Shown here piece after piece: positions 23,515 through 31,182 of a stretch of DNA of 33,376 bases. The notes beneath the pieces were generated by a model, which was not told where the DNA came from, made no database searches, and saw only the letters and a list, made by a program, of their open reading frames with translations. The position numbers were made by a program, and so were the translations under genes. Origin of the DNA: an uncultured Eisenbergiella sp. (lineage in GTDB: Bacteria > Bacillota > Clostridia > Lachnospirales > Lachnospiraceae); NCBI GenBank assembly GCA_947631815.1, contig CANRMT010000018.1, positions 1 to 33,376 of the forward strand, read 5' to 3'. Position 1 is the stretch's first letter. Every line of letters begins with the position of its first letter.

Positions 23515-24249
23515 TTACCCTGCGTTCCCGGAGAGCGCGCCGATGTTTTCAGCGGTGAATTCCTGCCAGACCGCATCGGCCTTTTCGCCTTGCTTTTCCA
23601 GGGTCGTCAGGAATTCTTCTTCGGAGACGGGCTGACCTTCCACCGTAAAGGTGTTCAGCCCTTCATAGTCTCCGGCGGCCCAGGATATTTTGTTCAGCGC
23701 ATATCCGGTGTCCGTAAACTGGCCGACGGAACAGATGCCCATCTCCGAAACGCCGGTGGGATCGGAATATTCGCCGGTGCCGTCCGCCTTCAGGTTCACG
23801 AGCGTGCGGCTGTCCGTCCGATAGCCGTAAATGCGGCCGTTCATGCGGTGCAGAAGAAGTCTGCCGCCCATATCGCCGGAGACGCCGGAAACGGAAAGCA
23901 CGATCTCCTCCGCGCCGTCTCCGTCCAGATCCAGAGAGGCGAAGTCCCAGATCGTCATATATTCGTCATCAGGGTCGAAGAGAGCGGGGACGTCTTCGAT
24001 CGTCCTGGAAACAGTGGGCCCCTCCGAGATGAACAGGAAGTCCGCATTGCCGTTCAGGACATCGGAAAAGTCCGGGCCGGAAGCGTTCGGATCGACCGCA
24101 CCGGAATCCGGATCGGATGGACGGGAAAAGGCGGAAACCGCCGCGGCAGCTGCCAGGACGGCCAGCAGGACCGCCAAAAGCAGGAGCGGCCCAGTTTTTT
24201 TCGTATCCTTTATGATCTGGCGTTTGGAGCCGGGCTGTTTCTGTTTCAT
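23515..24249 (-). CDS. membrane-anchored FG-GAP/VCBS-like protein
   Basis: 244 aa. Positively charged N-terminus, one hydrophobic helix (about 20-41), then an extracellular part. That part contains D107-x-D109-x-D111 in SLDLDGDGAEEIVLSVSG, the loop of FG-GAP/VCBS repeats that binds Ca2+, then GGRLLLHRMNGRIYGYRTD. The rest is acidic and has no family I recognise. The same motif occurs in the CapA-like protein at 13686-15221, so the two could work with similar surface ligands, but that is inference. Start: AAAGGA a few bases before ATG 24249. Own promoter at 24293-24321. It converges with the GH109-like gene; the 82-bp gap has no visible terminator. Confidence 0.82.
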   Translation of the reverse strand: MKQKQPGSKRQIIKDTKKTGPLLLLAVLLAVLAAAAAVSAFSRPSDPDSGAVDPNASGPDFSDVLNGNADFLFISEGPTVSRTIEDVPALFDPDDEYMTIWDFASLDLDGDGAEEIVLSVSGVSGDMGGRLLLHRMNGRIYGYRTDSRTLVNLKADGTGEYSDPTGVSEMGICSVGQFTDTGYALNKISWAAGDYEGLNTFTVEGQPVSEEEFLTTLEKQGEKADAVWQEFTAENIGALSGNAG

Positions 24250-24292
24250 TTAGATTCCTTTCGTGAGACGGCTGCGGTTTGCATGTGAGGTT

Positions 24293-24321
24293 ATTGTATC
24301 ACAGCGGCGCGGGAATGTAAA
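24293..24321 (-). promoter_or_regulatory. sigma-A promoter for the FG-GAP-like gene
   Basis: On the - strand TTTACA (24321-24316), 17-bp spacer, TACAAT (24298-24293), with TG one base before the -10. The leader is about 37 nt. Confidence 0.8.
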
Positions 24322-24346
24322 TATGGCCGCGGCGGTTTTGAATATG

Positions 24347-24440
24347 TTGGGAAAACGGACAAAACAGTGCAGAAACATATTGGAAAAACGGACAAAACAG
24401 TGCAGAAACATATTGGAAAAACGGACAAAGGCTTATTTTG
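24347..24440 (+). repeat. 33-bp tandem repeat upstream of the Est1E-type esterase
   Basis: Units begin TTGG at 24347, 24380 and 24413; the first two are complete and nearly identical, the third partial. The core is AAACGGACAAAACAGTGC plus AGAAACATAT. It is purine-rich on the + strand. It occupies the 215-bp divergent gap and ends 24 bp before the esterase ATG. I could not find a convincing + strand promoter here. Confidence 0.88.
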
Positions 24441-24464
24441 AGAGAAAAAGGAGGAACCGAAACC

Positions 24465-25229
24465 ATGCGGGAATTTTTTATTGAAAACGACGGCATCCGG
24501 CTTCACGCGAAGCTGGACATGCCCAAGGGATGGCAGGACGGTGAGAAATGTCCGCTTCTCATTCTGATCCACGGCTTTACCGGCCACATGGAGGAGCGGC
24601 ACATCGTGGCCGCCGCCGAAACGGCGAACGATGTGGGCTTCGCGGTGCTGCGGGCGGAGATGTACGGCCACGGGAAAAGCGATGGAAAGTTCGAGGAGCA
24701 TACGCTGTACAAATGGGTGACGGATGCGCTGGCGGTGGTGGACTATGCGAAGACGCTGGATTTCGTCAGCAGCCTGTATCTCAGCGGGCATTCGCAGGGC
24801 GGGCTTCTGGCGATGCTGATCGGCGGCATGCGGGCGGACGACCTGAAAGCGCTCATTCCCCTTTCTCCCGCGTGGATGATCCCGGACGGGGCAAGACAGG
24901 GGTGCCTGCTGGGGATGCCCTTCGATCCCAGGCATATTCCGGATCAGATCGTGGCGGGAGATCTGCGGCTGAACGGCAACTATGTCCGCGTCGCCCAGAC
25001 CATTCATGTGGAGGACGAGATCGAGCGGTATCCGGGGCCGGTGCTGATCGTACAGGGAGATGCGGACGAGGCGGTCCCGCTGTCCTATGCCAAAAGGGCG
25101 GCAGAGCTGTATGCGGACGCGAAGCTGGTGATCGTGCCGGGGGATACGCACTGCTTTGACCATCATCTGGAGCGCATGACGGAGGCGGTGCGGGAGTTTT
25201 TGTGCGCGGTGGAGGGGATCCCGGAGTGA
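24465..25229 (+). CDS. alpha/beta hydrolase, Est1E-type feruloyl esterase-like
   Basis: 254 aa, a compact serine esterase. Oxyanion region HGFTGHMEERH (about 35-45), nucleophile in GHSQGG (S110), acid D201 in DADEAVP, base H229 in GDTHCFDHH. The triad spacing and motifs match Est1E of Butyrivibrio, a feruloyl esterase with a small lid domain; residues about 140-185 (PAWMIPDGARQG and onward) correspond to that lid. Cytoplasmic, no signal peptide. It could release ferulate from imported feruloylated oligosaccharides and so fits the neighbouring glycoside hydrolases; other ester substrates are possible. Start: AAAGGAGG (24447-24454) 10 nt before ATG 24465. The stop lies 3 bp from the stop of the converging VanZ gene. 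Confidence 0.92.
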   Translation: MREFFIENDGIRLHAKLDMPKGWQDGEKCPLLILIHGFTGHMEERHIVAAAETANDVGFAVLRAEMYGHGKSDGKFEEHTLYKWVTDALAVVDYAKTLDFVSSLYLSGHSQGGLLAMLIGGMRADDLKALIPLSPAWMIPDGARQGCLLGMPFDPRHIPDQIVAGDLRLNGNYVRVAQTIHVEDEIERYPGPVLIVQGDADEAVPLSYAKRAAELYADAKLVIVPGDTHCFDHHLERMTEAVREFLCAVEGIPE

Positions 25230-25232
25230 CCC

Positions 25233-25925
25233 TTACCGGACGGCTTCCCAGAGCGGGCTCTCCAGCACGAGCTCCCAGAGAAAACCGGAAAGAGCGGGCT
25301 GAACGAAGAACGAATTGAGCAGGACGGCGGCGAACAGTACGGCGGCCAAGAGCCGAGCGGACGACGCGTCGGTCACGGGCCGATCGGACGATGCGTCGGT
25401 CATGGACTGGCCGGACGGCACGCCAGGGCCAGTCCCCATCTTTTTGGACAGTCGGACCGTCAGCGCATAGCCGAGGAAGGCGCCGAGGGCATTGGTCAGC
25501 AGATCGTCCACGTCCGTGAGCCGGTAGGTGAAGATCTGAAGCACCTCGATGAAAAGAGAAAGGCTCAGTCCGGCGAGAAGAATCCGCCGGGGAGATCTGC
25601 AGGCGGGTTCCATGGCGGGCAGGAAGAAGCCCAGGGGCATGAACAGCAGGATGTTCAAAACGGTGTTTTTCAGATAGGAAAGCGGCGCGTTCCGGATATC
25701 GAGGAGCGGGATCCAGTTGAAGGAAGGATCAAAGACCGGAGACGCGGCGGAGGGGAGTCCGGTGACCGAAAAGACCAGCGAAAGATAAACGGCAAAAGCG
25801 GTAAAGAACGCCAGTCGCTTTTTGCCGCGCTGTCCGAAAAGGCCGTACTGGATCAGCAGAACGGCCGGAAGCAGGACGGCCAGGGCGGCAAACAGGTCAA
25901 TGGAGAGAGAAAGCATTCGAAACAT
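25233..25925 (-). CDS. VanZ family protein
   Basis: 230 aa membrane protein with about five helices. The VanZ core is clear: FNWIPLLDI, NTVLNILLFMPLGFFLP, SLFIEVLQIFTYRLTDVDDLLTNALGAFLGY. VanZ confers low-level teicoplanin resistance in enterococci; most homologues in Clostridia have no proven function. Between the fourth and last helices is a hydrophilic loop with a duplicated TDASS motif, encoded by a 27-bp in-frame DNA repeat. Start: GGAGG (complement of 25934-25938) 8 nt before ATG 25925. It lies 124 bp downstream of the ABC exporter pair on the same strand and may be read through from it; no terminator was clear in the gap. Confidence 0.9.
   Translation of the reverse strand: MFRMLSLSIDLFAALAVLLPAVLLIQYGLFGQRGKKRLAFFTAFAVYLSLVFSVTGLPSAASPVFDPSFNWIPLLDIRNAPLSYLKNTVLNILLFMPLGFFLPAMEPACRSPRRILLAGLSLSLFIEVLQIFTYRLTDVDDLLTNALGAFLGYALTVRLSKKMGTGPGVPSGQSMTDASSDRPVTDASSARLLAAVLFAAVLLNSFFVQPALSGFLWELVLESPLWEAVR
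25355..25408 (-). repeat. 27-bp in-frame direct repeat within the VanZ gene
   Basis: GAGCGGACGACGCGTCGGTC (25355) and GATCGGACGATGCGTCGGTC (25382) start 27 bp apart. Each unit encodes nine residues, giving the two TDASS copies. The reading frame is kept, and the loop length would change by nine residues per unit. Confidence 0.8.
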
Positions 25926-26049
25926 GGGGGAAACCTCCTGAAGATCGAAATGTCTGTTTTCTGTCAGTATCCGGGAAGAAGATTAAAAACAGCGCAGGGA
26001 TTTCCTGAAGGTTTTCTTAAAATCCGTTCTGTAAGGCGGGAACGCTTTC

Positions 26050-27882
26050 TCAGAGCGGATTTTCTGTCCGCTTTGCCGCATAATACTGTGCCTGGGCGGT
26101 CCAGAGCTCACGGTATTTGCCGGTTTCGTCGGCGAGCAGCTCTTCGTGGGTGCCCGTCTGCACGATCCGGCCCTCGTGAAAGACCGCGATCTTGTCGCAG
26201 AAGCGGCAGGAGGCCAGGCGGTGAGAAATATACACGGTCGTTTTGTCTCCCGCGATCGCGTTGAAATCGGAATACACCTCATATTCGGAGACCGGGTCGA
26301 GCGCGGCCGTGGGTTCGTCCAGAAGGATGAACGGCGCATCCTTGTAAAGGGCCCGGGCCAGGGCGATCTTCTGCGCTTCCCCGCCGGAGATCTCCGTGCC
26401 GGAGGGATCGTATCTCTTGTACAGATAGGTATGAACGCCGTCCGGCATCGCGTCCAGCCTGTCGCCGAAATTCGCCTTTTGCAGGCATTCCCGCACCCGG
26501 TCTTCCGCGAAATCCCTGCCGGACGCGACGACCTCGCCGAGCTTCAGGGAGAACAGGCTGAAATCCTGGAACACGACGGAAAAGACCGACAGATATTCGT
26601 CATAATCATACTTCTGGATGTTCACGCCGTTCAGCAAAATCTCCCCTTCGGTGGGATCGTAGAGGCGGCAAAGAAGTTTGATGAAGGTGGTCTTTCCGGA
26701 GCCGTTCATGCCCACGATCGCCAGCCTTTCCCCGACCCGGAATTTCAGGCTGATATTTTTCAGGGCATAGGCCCCGGTGTTCGGATAGCGGAAGCTGACG
26801 TTCCGAAACTCGATATCGTATTCGTTGTCGTCGCGCTTTTCCACCGTCAGGGAGCCCTGATACATCCTGTTCGGGATGTCAAAATAGGAGAAGTAGCGTT
26901 TCAGATAGCGGTTGTTGTCAAGCGCCGCCTGAACCGTGCCGACCGACTGGAGCAGCGTCTCGGTGAGCAGCATGATGCAGGTCACATATTTTGCAATAGA
27001 GCCTGTTGTGATGCCGCCCTGCAGGGCGGCATAGATCAGAACGGCGTAGACGCCGAATTTCAGCGCGGTGTTGAGAACGGTCACCGGAAGCGTCCATGCC
27101 GCTTTCTGACAGGCGTTTTTCAGATTGCGCTCCCAATACGTTCTGTTAAGGGCCAAAATGGAATTTCCGAGAAAATCTCCCATGTCATAAAGGCGGATAT
27201 CCTTTCCGGCCCCGTAATCCTCAATATAATCGAGAAAATGTTCCCCGATCACGTTCATATCCACAGAAGCCGCGTTAAAATCCCGGGTCAGCGCGTTCGT
27301 CTTTTTTGACGCGCAGATCTGGATGGTCAGGGTTATCCCTATGCCCGCCGCGATGAGGAGCTTATAGCCGACAGGAACGGCTGAAATCGTGAAAAAGGAC
27401 GCCGTGAGCGCGGCGGAGGCGGCGATCTTTGTCACCTGTCCCGTGAACCGTTCGATATGCTGATACAGAAAGAACAGGTTCTGTCCCGTCTGGCTTTCCA
27501 GCCGAATGCGGTAGCGCAGTCTTGCGATCTGCGGATCCTCGATCGATCCGTAGGCCATCTGCATGGCCTTTTCCGAATAGGCCCAGTCCTCGTTTCTCCA
27601 TACGGCGCTGTATGCGGCATCTTTTTCGGAAGAAAGCCAGGTGTTCAGAAGATTCACCGCAAAGACGATGCCCACCGTGAGCGCCGCATAAAGGATCGCA
27701 GAAGAGACGGGCGCTTTCGCGATCAGCGAATCGATCACCCGGGCGGAGAAATAGATCGGGACATAGCCCACCGCCGATGAAAGAAACGCGTTCGCGATCA
27801 GCAGCAGCGTATATTTTCTGTTTACGGAAAAGGTGTATTTCGCCGCACGTCTGAAAACCTGCAAATGTTCTCGGAACGTCAT
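26050..27882 (-). CDS. ABC exporter half-transporter (second of pair)
   Basis: 610 aa: an N-terminal membrane domain of six helices (about 15-320) and a C-terminal ATPase (about 345-600). ATPase motifs are complete: Walker A GMNGSGKTT near 389-397, Q-loop VVFQDFSLF, signature ISGGEAQKIALARALY, Walker B FILLDEPTAALDP with the catalytic Glu, and H-loop YISHRLAS. It overlaps the upstream partner by 4 bp (ATGA, 27879-27882), so the two are translated together and very probably form a heterodimer. Export of a peptide, lipid or drug is likely; no peptidase domain is present, so it does not process a leader itself. No substrate gene was found in the window. Confidence 0.93.
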   Translation of the reverse strand: MTFREHLQVFRRAAKYTFSVNRKYTLLLIANAFLSSAVGYVPIYFSARVIDSLIAKAPVSSAILYAALTVGIVFAVNLLNTWLSSEKDAAYSAVWRNEDWAYSEKAMQMAYGSIEDPQIARLRYRIRLESQTGQNLFFLYQHIERFTGQVTKIAASAALTASFFTISAVPVGYKLLIAAGIGITLTIQICASKKTNALTRDFNAASVDMNVIGEHFLDYIEDYGAGKDIRLYDMGDFLGNSILALNRTYWERNLKNACQKAAWTLPVTVLNTALKFGVYAVLIYAALQGGITTGSIAKYVTCIMLLTETLLQSVGTVQAALDNNRYLKRYFSYFDIPNRMYQGSLTVEKRDDNEYDIEFRNVSFRYPNTGAYALKNISLKFRVGERLAIVGMNGSGKTTFIKLLCRLYDPTEGEILLNGVNIQKYDYDEYLSVFSVVFQDFSLFSLKLGEVVASGRDFAEDRVRECLQKANFGDRLDAMPDGVHTYLYKRYDPSGTEISGGEAQKIALARALYKDAPFILLDEPTAALDPVSEYEVYSDFNAIAGDKTTVYISHRLASCRFCDKIAVFHEGRIVQTGTHEELLADETGKYRELWTAQAQYYAAKRTENPL

Positions 27883-29705
27883 CTGTCCCCACCTCCCTGC
27901 GCGCCTTCCTGATACCAGCAGCTTTGGATCTCAAATAATTCCTTATATCTGCCGTTGGCGGCGATCAGCTCCCGGTGCGTGCCTTCCTCCGCGATCCTGC
28001 CGTTTTCGAGCAGAAGGATCCGGTCGCAGAAGGATGTGGACGCGAGCCTGTGGGAGATGAACAGCGCGGTTTTATGGCTCGCCATGGCATTGAATTCCGT
28101 GTAGATCCTGCTTTCCGCGATCGGATCCAGCGCCGCGGTGGGCTCGTCCAGGATCAGCAGCGGCGCGTCCTTGTAAAGCGCACGGGCGAGCATGAGCTTC
28201 TGCGCTTCACCGCCGGACAGCTCGGTCCCGTCCGCGTGCACCTTTTTGTTCAGCTTCGTATGGATGCCGTCGGGGAGGCTGTCGAGCTTCGCTCCCAGGC
28301 CCGCCCGGCGCATGCAGCGCTCTGCCTTCTTCAGATCGGTATCCGCCGTGCTTTTTCCGGAAACCGTCTCCGCCAGGGAAAAGAAGGAGGTCCGCACCTC
28401 CTGAAAGACGGGAGATACGAGTTTGTAATATTCTTCCCGCTTAAAATCGGACAGAGGCACGCCGTTGATCAGGATCTCTCCGGACGTGGGCCGGTAAAGG
28501 CCGCAGAGCAGCTTCACGAGGGTCGTCTTGCCCGCGCCGTTTGGGCCCACCAGCGCCAGCTTTTCCCCGCTTTTGATCTGAAGCGACAGATCGTGAATGG
28601 TGTCGTTTTCCGCACCGTCATACCGGAAGCTGACATGGCGGAAGGTGATCTCCGGCGCGGCGCTTAAGTGGTCCGCGGCTCTGGCGGCGCCGCTCCCGTC
28701 ATCGTCCGGATAATCCGCAAATTCCCGGAAGTCGCACAGCTTCAGGCTCATCGTGTTCGCCTTGTTCCAGCAGGACAGGATGCCGTCCACCCAGGAAGCG
28801 AAGGAGGAGATGGCGGCAAAATAGAGCACGAATTCATCGACGCCGATCCGGCCGCCGTAAAACATGCGGATCAGAAGCGCGTACGCCCCGCCGTCGCGGA
28901 TCAGGATCACGGTCAGATCGGCGATGCGGGAGAGAAAGCGCCTTTTGGCGACGGCGCCGTCCCATTTCGCCCGCTGCCCGGACAGATCCTGATAACATTC
29001 GCGCAGCCAGGACGACATGCTGTAGATGCGGATGTCCTTCGCCGCCGCAAAGTCGTCGGGAAGCCTCTCCACATACCAGAGCTTCTGATCCAGATCCGTC
29101 ATCCTGTTTCTGCGCGCATATTCCCATTTGTTATAGGCCCTGACGGAAAGAAGATTCACAATAGGCGCTATGGTCAGGAGCGGGACCAGCCAGGGGCTCG
29201 CAAAGGAGATCACGGAGCCGAACAGCAGATACCCCAACAGGTTCTCGATCAGACCGAAGCCGCTGTATATCATATCGGTAAGCGGCTGAACGCCGTTCCA
29301 CATCTCGGTCGCGATATTCGCCCGGCTGTCGAGATCGCGGACCTCCTTCTTTTCGTAGGTCTGATAAAACAGGGAAAGCTGTTTCCTGGTGATCAGGTCG
29401 GTCATCTGACAGCGGTAGACTCCGAGCGAGGAATCTCTGACATATCCCAGCGCCTGAAGGATGACGGAGCCGAGCAGGATCAGCAGCATGACGGCGCCTG
29501 CGGACAGCAGGGCGTGCTCCAGCGTCTGCGCGTCTGTCACCTCCGACACCACCAGCGACGGCAGATAGATCTCCAGAAACTGCAGGCCGATATGGACCGG
29601 GATGAACAGGGCGGTGAGAAAAAAAGCCGTCCTGCTGTACCGCAGCAGCATTTTCAGGGACCACGCGAAATTGGAAAACATGGAATATGCCGGTTTTTTC
29701 ATCAT
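27879..29705 (-). CDS. ABC exporter half-transporter (first of pair)
   Basis: 608 aa, membrane domain of six helices then ATPase. Walker A GPNGAGKTT near 386-394, Q-loop PVFQEVRTSF, signature LSGGEAQKLMLARALY, Walker B LLILDEPTAALDP, H-loop FISHRLAS. Both ATP sites of the pair therefore look competent, unlike exporters in which one site has lost its Glu. I start at ATG 29705 because AAAGGAG lies about 8 nt upstream; an in-frame ATG at 29732 lacks a ribosome site and lies in the promoter region. It follows the terminator after the kinase gene by 46 bp and has a possible extended -10 promoter at 29728-29736. Control by the adjacent LytTR system is likely from position but not shown. Confidence 0.93.
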   Translation of the reverse strand: MMKKPAYSMFSNFAWSLKMLLRYSRTAFFLTALFIPVHIGLQFLEIYLPSLVVSEVTDAQTLEHALLSAGAVMLLILLGSVILQALGYVRDSSLGVYRCQMTDLITRKQLSLFYQTYEKKEVRDLDSRANIATEMWNGVQPLTDMIYSGFGLIENLLGYLLFGSVISFASPWLVPLLTIAPIVNLLSVRAYNKWEYARRNRMTDLDQKLWYVERLPDDFAAAKDIRIYSMSSWLRECYQDLSGQRAKWDGAVAKRRFLSRIADLTVILIRDGGAYALLIRMFYGGRIGVDEFVLYFAAISSFASWVDGILSCWNKANTMSLKLCDFREFADYPDDDGSGAARAADHLSAAPEITFRHVSFRYDGAENDTIHDLSLQIKSGEKLALVGPNGAGKTTLVKLLCGLYRPTSGEILINGVPLSDFKREEYYKLVSPVFQEVRTSFFSLAETVSGKSTADTDLKKAERCMRRAGLGAKLDSLPDGIHTKLNKKVHADGTELSGGEAQKLMLARALYKDAPLLILDEPTAALDPIAESRIYTEFNAMASHKTALFISHRLASTSFCDRILLLENGRIAEEGTHRELIAANGRYKELFEIQSCWYQEGAQGGGDR

Positions 29706-29727
29706 TCCGTCAGCTCCTTTCGCTTTC

Positions 29728-29736
29728 AGCATAGCA
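29728..29736 (-). promoter_or_regulatory. possible extended -10 promoter for the ABC pair
   Basis: TGCTATGCT on the - strand (29736-29728) is TG-n-TATGCT. No good -35 is present, as that position falls in the T run of the preceding terminator. The leader would be only about 16 nt. A weak -35 would fit activator dependence. Confidence 0.35.
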
Positions 29737-29751
29737 CAGAAAAGCGGAACA

Positions 29752-29789
29752 TAAAAAATACGTGCACCAACAGTCGCTGTCGGTGCACG
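29752..29789 (-). terminator. intrinsic terminator after the kinase gene
   Basis: On the - strand, CGTGCACC (29789-29782) and, after one mismatch, ACAG (29780-29777) pair across a 3-nt loop with the matching arm at 29773-29761; six T follow (29758-29753). It begins 8 nt after the kinase stop and separates the regulatory genes from the exporter genes. Confidence 0.88.
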
Positions 29790-29797
29790 AATTGCAG

Positions 29798-30460
29798 CTA
29801 CGAAAGGGCCGGGACCAGAAATTCGGAGGAGAACGCGCCGTCCTCGCTGTTGTATTTGACCCAGCCGCCGTGATCCTGAATGATGGCCTCCGCCCGCCGG
29901 AGCCCGAAGCCGTGGACGCCGGACTTGCCGGTCTCAAAAAGGCTGCCCGCTTTCTTGCGTTTTGCCCCCGCGGAGTTGAGCATGGAGAAGTAGAGCATCT
30001 TTCCCTTCATGCCGATGAAAAGGCGGATGAATCTGTCCCCGGCGCATGCCCGGCACGCTTCGATGGCGTTGTCCAGCAGGTTTCCCACCACAATGGAAAG
30101 CTCCAGATCGCTGACCGTCAGCCCCTCCGGCACGTTGGCCTTCACCGTGACGGCCGCGCCCTCGTTTTTGGCCTGCGCGATCTTGGCGGAGAGGATGGCG
30201 TCCAGGGACGCGTTGCCGGTCTTCAGAAGCGTGTCCACATGCATGAGCTGCCGGTCCAGCTCTGAGAGGTATTCCTTCGCCCGCGCCGTATCCCCGGCGT
30301 CCAGATAGATCTTCAGCGTCTGCAGGTGGTTGTGGAAATCGTGCTTGTACCCGCGCATCTCCCGGTGGATGCTCCGCACCTCCTCGAGATGCTGCCGGGA
30401 CTGCTCCGTCTGGTATTCCGCGAGCTTTCGGTAGGTTCGTTTCAGCATATCCGTCTCCAT
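29798..30460 (-). CDS. GHKL-type sensor histidine kinase lacking a sensor domain
   Basis: 220 aa, soluble. A short coiled coil (about 1-33) leads into the phosphoacceptor H40 in GYKHDFHNHLQTLKIYL. The ATPase domain of the AgrC/HATPase_c_5 type follows, with N-box NLLDNAIEAC (about 127-136) and G-box SGVHGFGLRRAEAII. AgrC-like kinases normally have several membrane helices before the histidine; here none are present. Input must come from a partner protein, a cytoplasmic ligand or the coiled coil. It starts one base after the response-regulator stop (ATG 30460). A second in-frame ATG at 30448 has GGAG before it and may be the real start. Confidence 0.9.
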   Translation of the reverse strand: METDMLKRTYRKLAEYQTEQSRQHLEEVRSIHREMRGYKHDFHNHLQTLKIYLDAGDTARAKEYLSELDRQLMHVDTLLKTGNASLDAILSAKIAQAKNEGAAVTVKANVPEGLTVSDLELSIVVGNLLDNAIEACRACAGDRFIRLFIGMKGKMLYFSMLNSAGAKRKKAGSLFETGKSGVHGFGLRRAEAIIQDHGGWVKYNSEDGAFSSEFLVPALS

Positions 30461-30461
30461 A

Positions 30462-31163
30462 TCAGTTTCTTTCTATGAACGCCTGGTTGATGTCGTCGTA
30501 TTTTCCCCGGGCCAGAGGGACCCGGTCCCCGCCCGCCACGGTCACTTCCCTTCGGGAGATCCGCTCCACGGTTTTCAGGTTGACGAGGTAGGAGCGGTGC
30601 GTCCGGTAAAAATCTCCGCTGAGCCTCTCTTCAAACGCCGTGATGCTCTCCCTGGGGCTGTAAATGCGGTCGCGGGTATGGATCTCGATGGAATGGGCGA
30701 AGGCCTCCGCATAGAGGATGTCCGCCTCAAAGAGCTTCACCGTCTCACCGTCACAGCTGACGATCACGGAGGGAGGTTCCTCGCCGCACTTCCTGGCCGC
30801 CCGGGACAGCACCTCGAAGAGCTTCTGTTCCGACACGGGCTTCATGAGATAGTGCAGTGCGTCCACTTCATACCCCTCCGCGATGAACTCGAAGTGAGAG
30901 GTGATGAAGATGATCTCGGCCCGGCCCCGCGCGGCCCTTATGCGCCTGGCCAGGTCAATGCCGGACAGATCCGGCATCTCCACGTCCAGCAGGAGGATAT
31001 CGTAACCGTTATCCCCGGCGTACTGAAACAGAAAGCTCTCGGCGGAGGGAAACGCATCGATCCGCACGCGGTTCCCGGACGCTGCCGCCCAGCGGCGCAC
31101 CAGGCCGCAGATGTCCTGTCGGTCCGTATTGGAATCATCGCAAACTGCTGCCCTGTAATCCAT
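30462..31163 (-). CDS. LytTR family response regulator
   Basis: 233 aa. Receiver domain (1-120) with acidic pair D9-D10, phosphoacceptor D60 in LLLDVEMPDLSG, and the switch Lys in LMKPVSEQ. C-terminal LytTR DNA-binding domain (about 130-230) with the typical ILYAEAFAHSIEIHT and FYRTHRSYLVNLKTVERI stretches. Regulators of this type (AgrA, ComE) act on exporter and peptide genes by binding direct repeats upstream of their promoters. The cognate kinase is the next gene. It begins 19 bp after the AraC gene, so the three are co-transcribed. Confidence 0.94.
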   Translation of the reverse strand: MDYRAAVCDDSNTDRQDICGLVRRWAAASGNRVRIDAFPSAESFLFQYAGDNGYDILLLDVEMPDLSGIDLARRIRAARGRAEIIFITSHFEFIAEGYEVDALHYLMKPVSEQKLFEVLSRAARKCGEEPPSVIVSCDGETVKLFEADILYAEAFAHSIEIHTRDRIYSPRESITAFEERLSGDFYRTHRSYLVNLKTVERISRREVTVAGGDRVPLARGKYDDINQAFIERN

Positions 31164-31182
31164 GATCTTCCTGCCCGTCCTT

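Noticed and set aside
24340-24440. CRISPR array
   Set aside because: Units are contiguous without unique spacers, and there are no cas genes nearby.
24263-24484. 73-residue frame with eleven-residue repeats
   Set aside because: It reads across the 33-bp DNA repeat and a promoter on the other strand; no ribosome site and it overlaps the esterase start.
26050-29705. Lantibiotic or RiPP biosynthesis locus around the ABC pair
   Set aside because: No precursor peptide, modification enzyme, radical SAM protein or peptidase domain is visible in or near the block.
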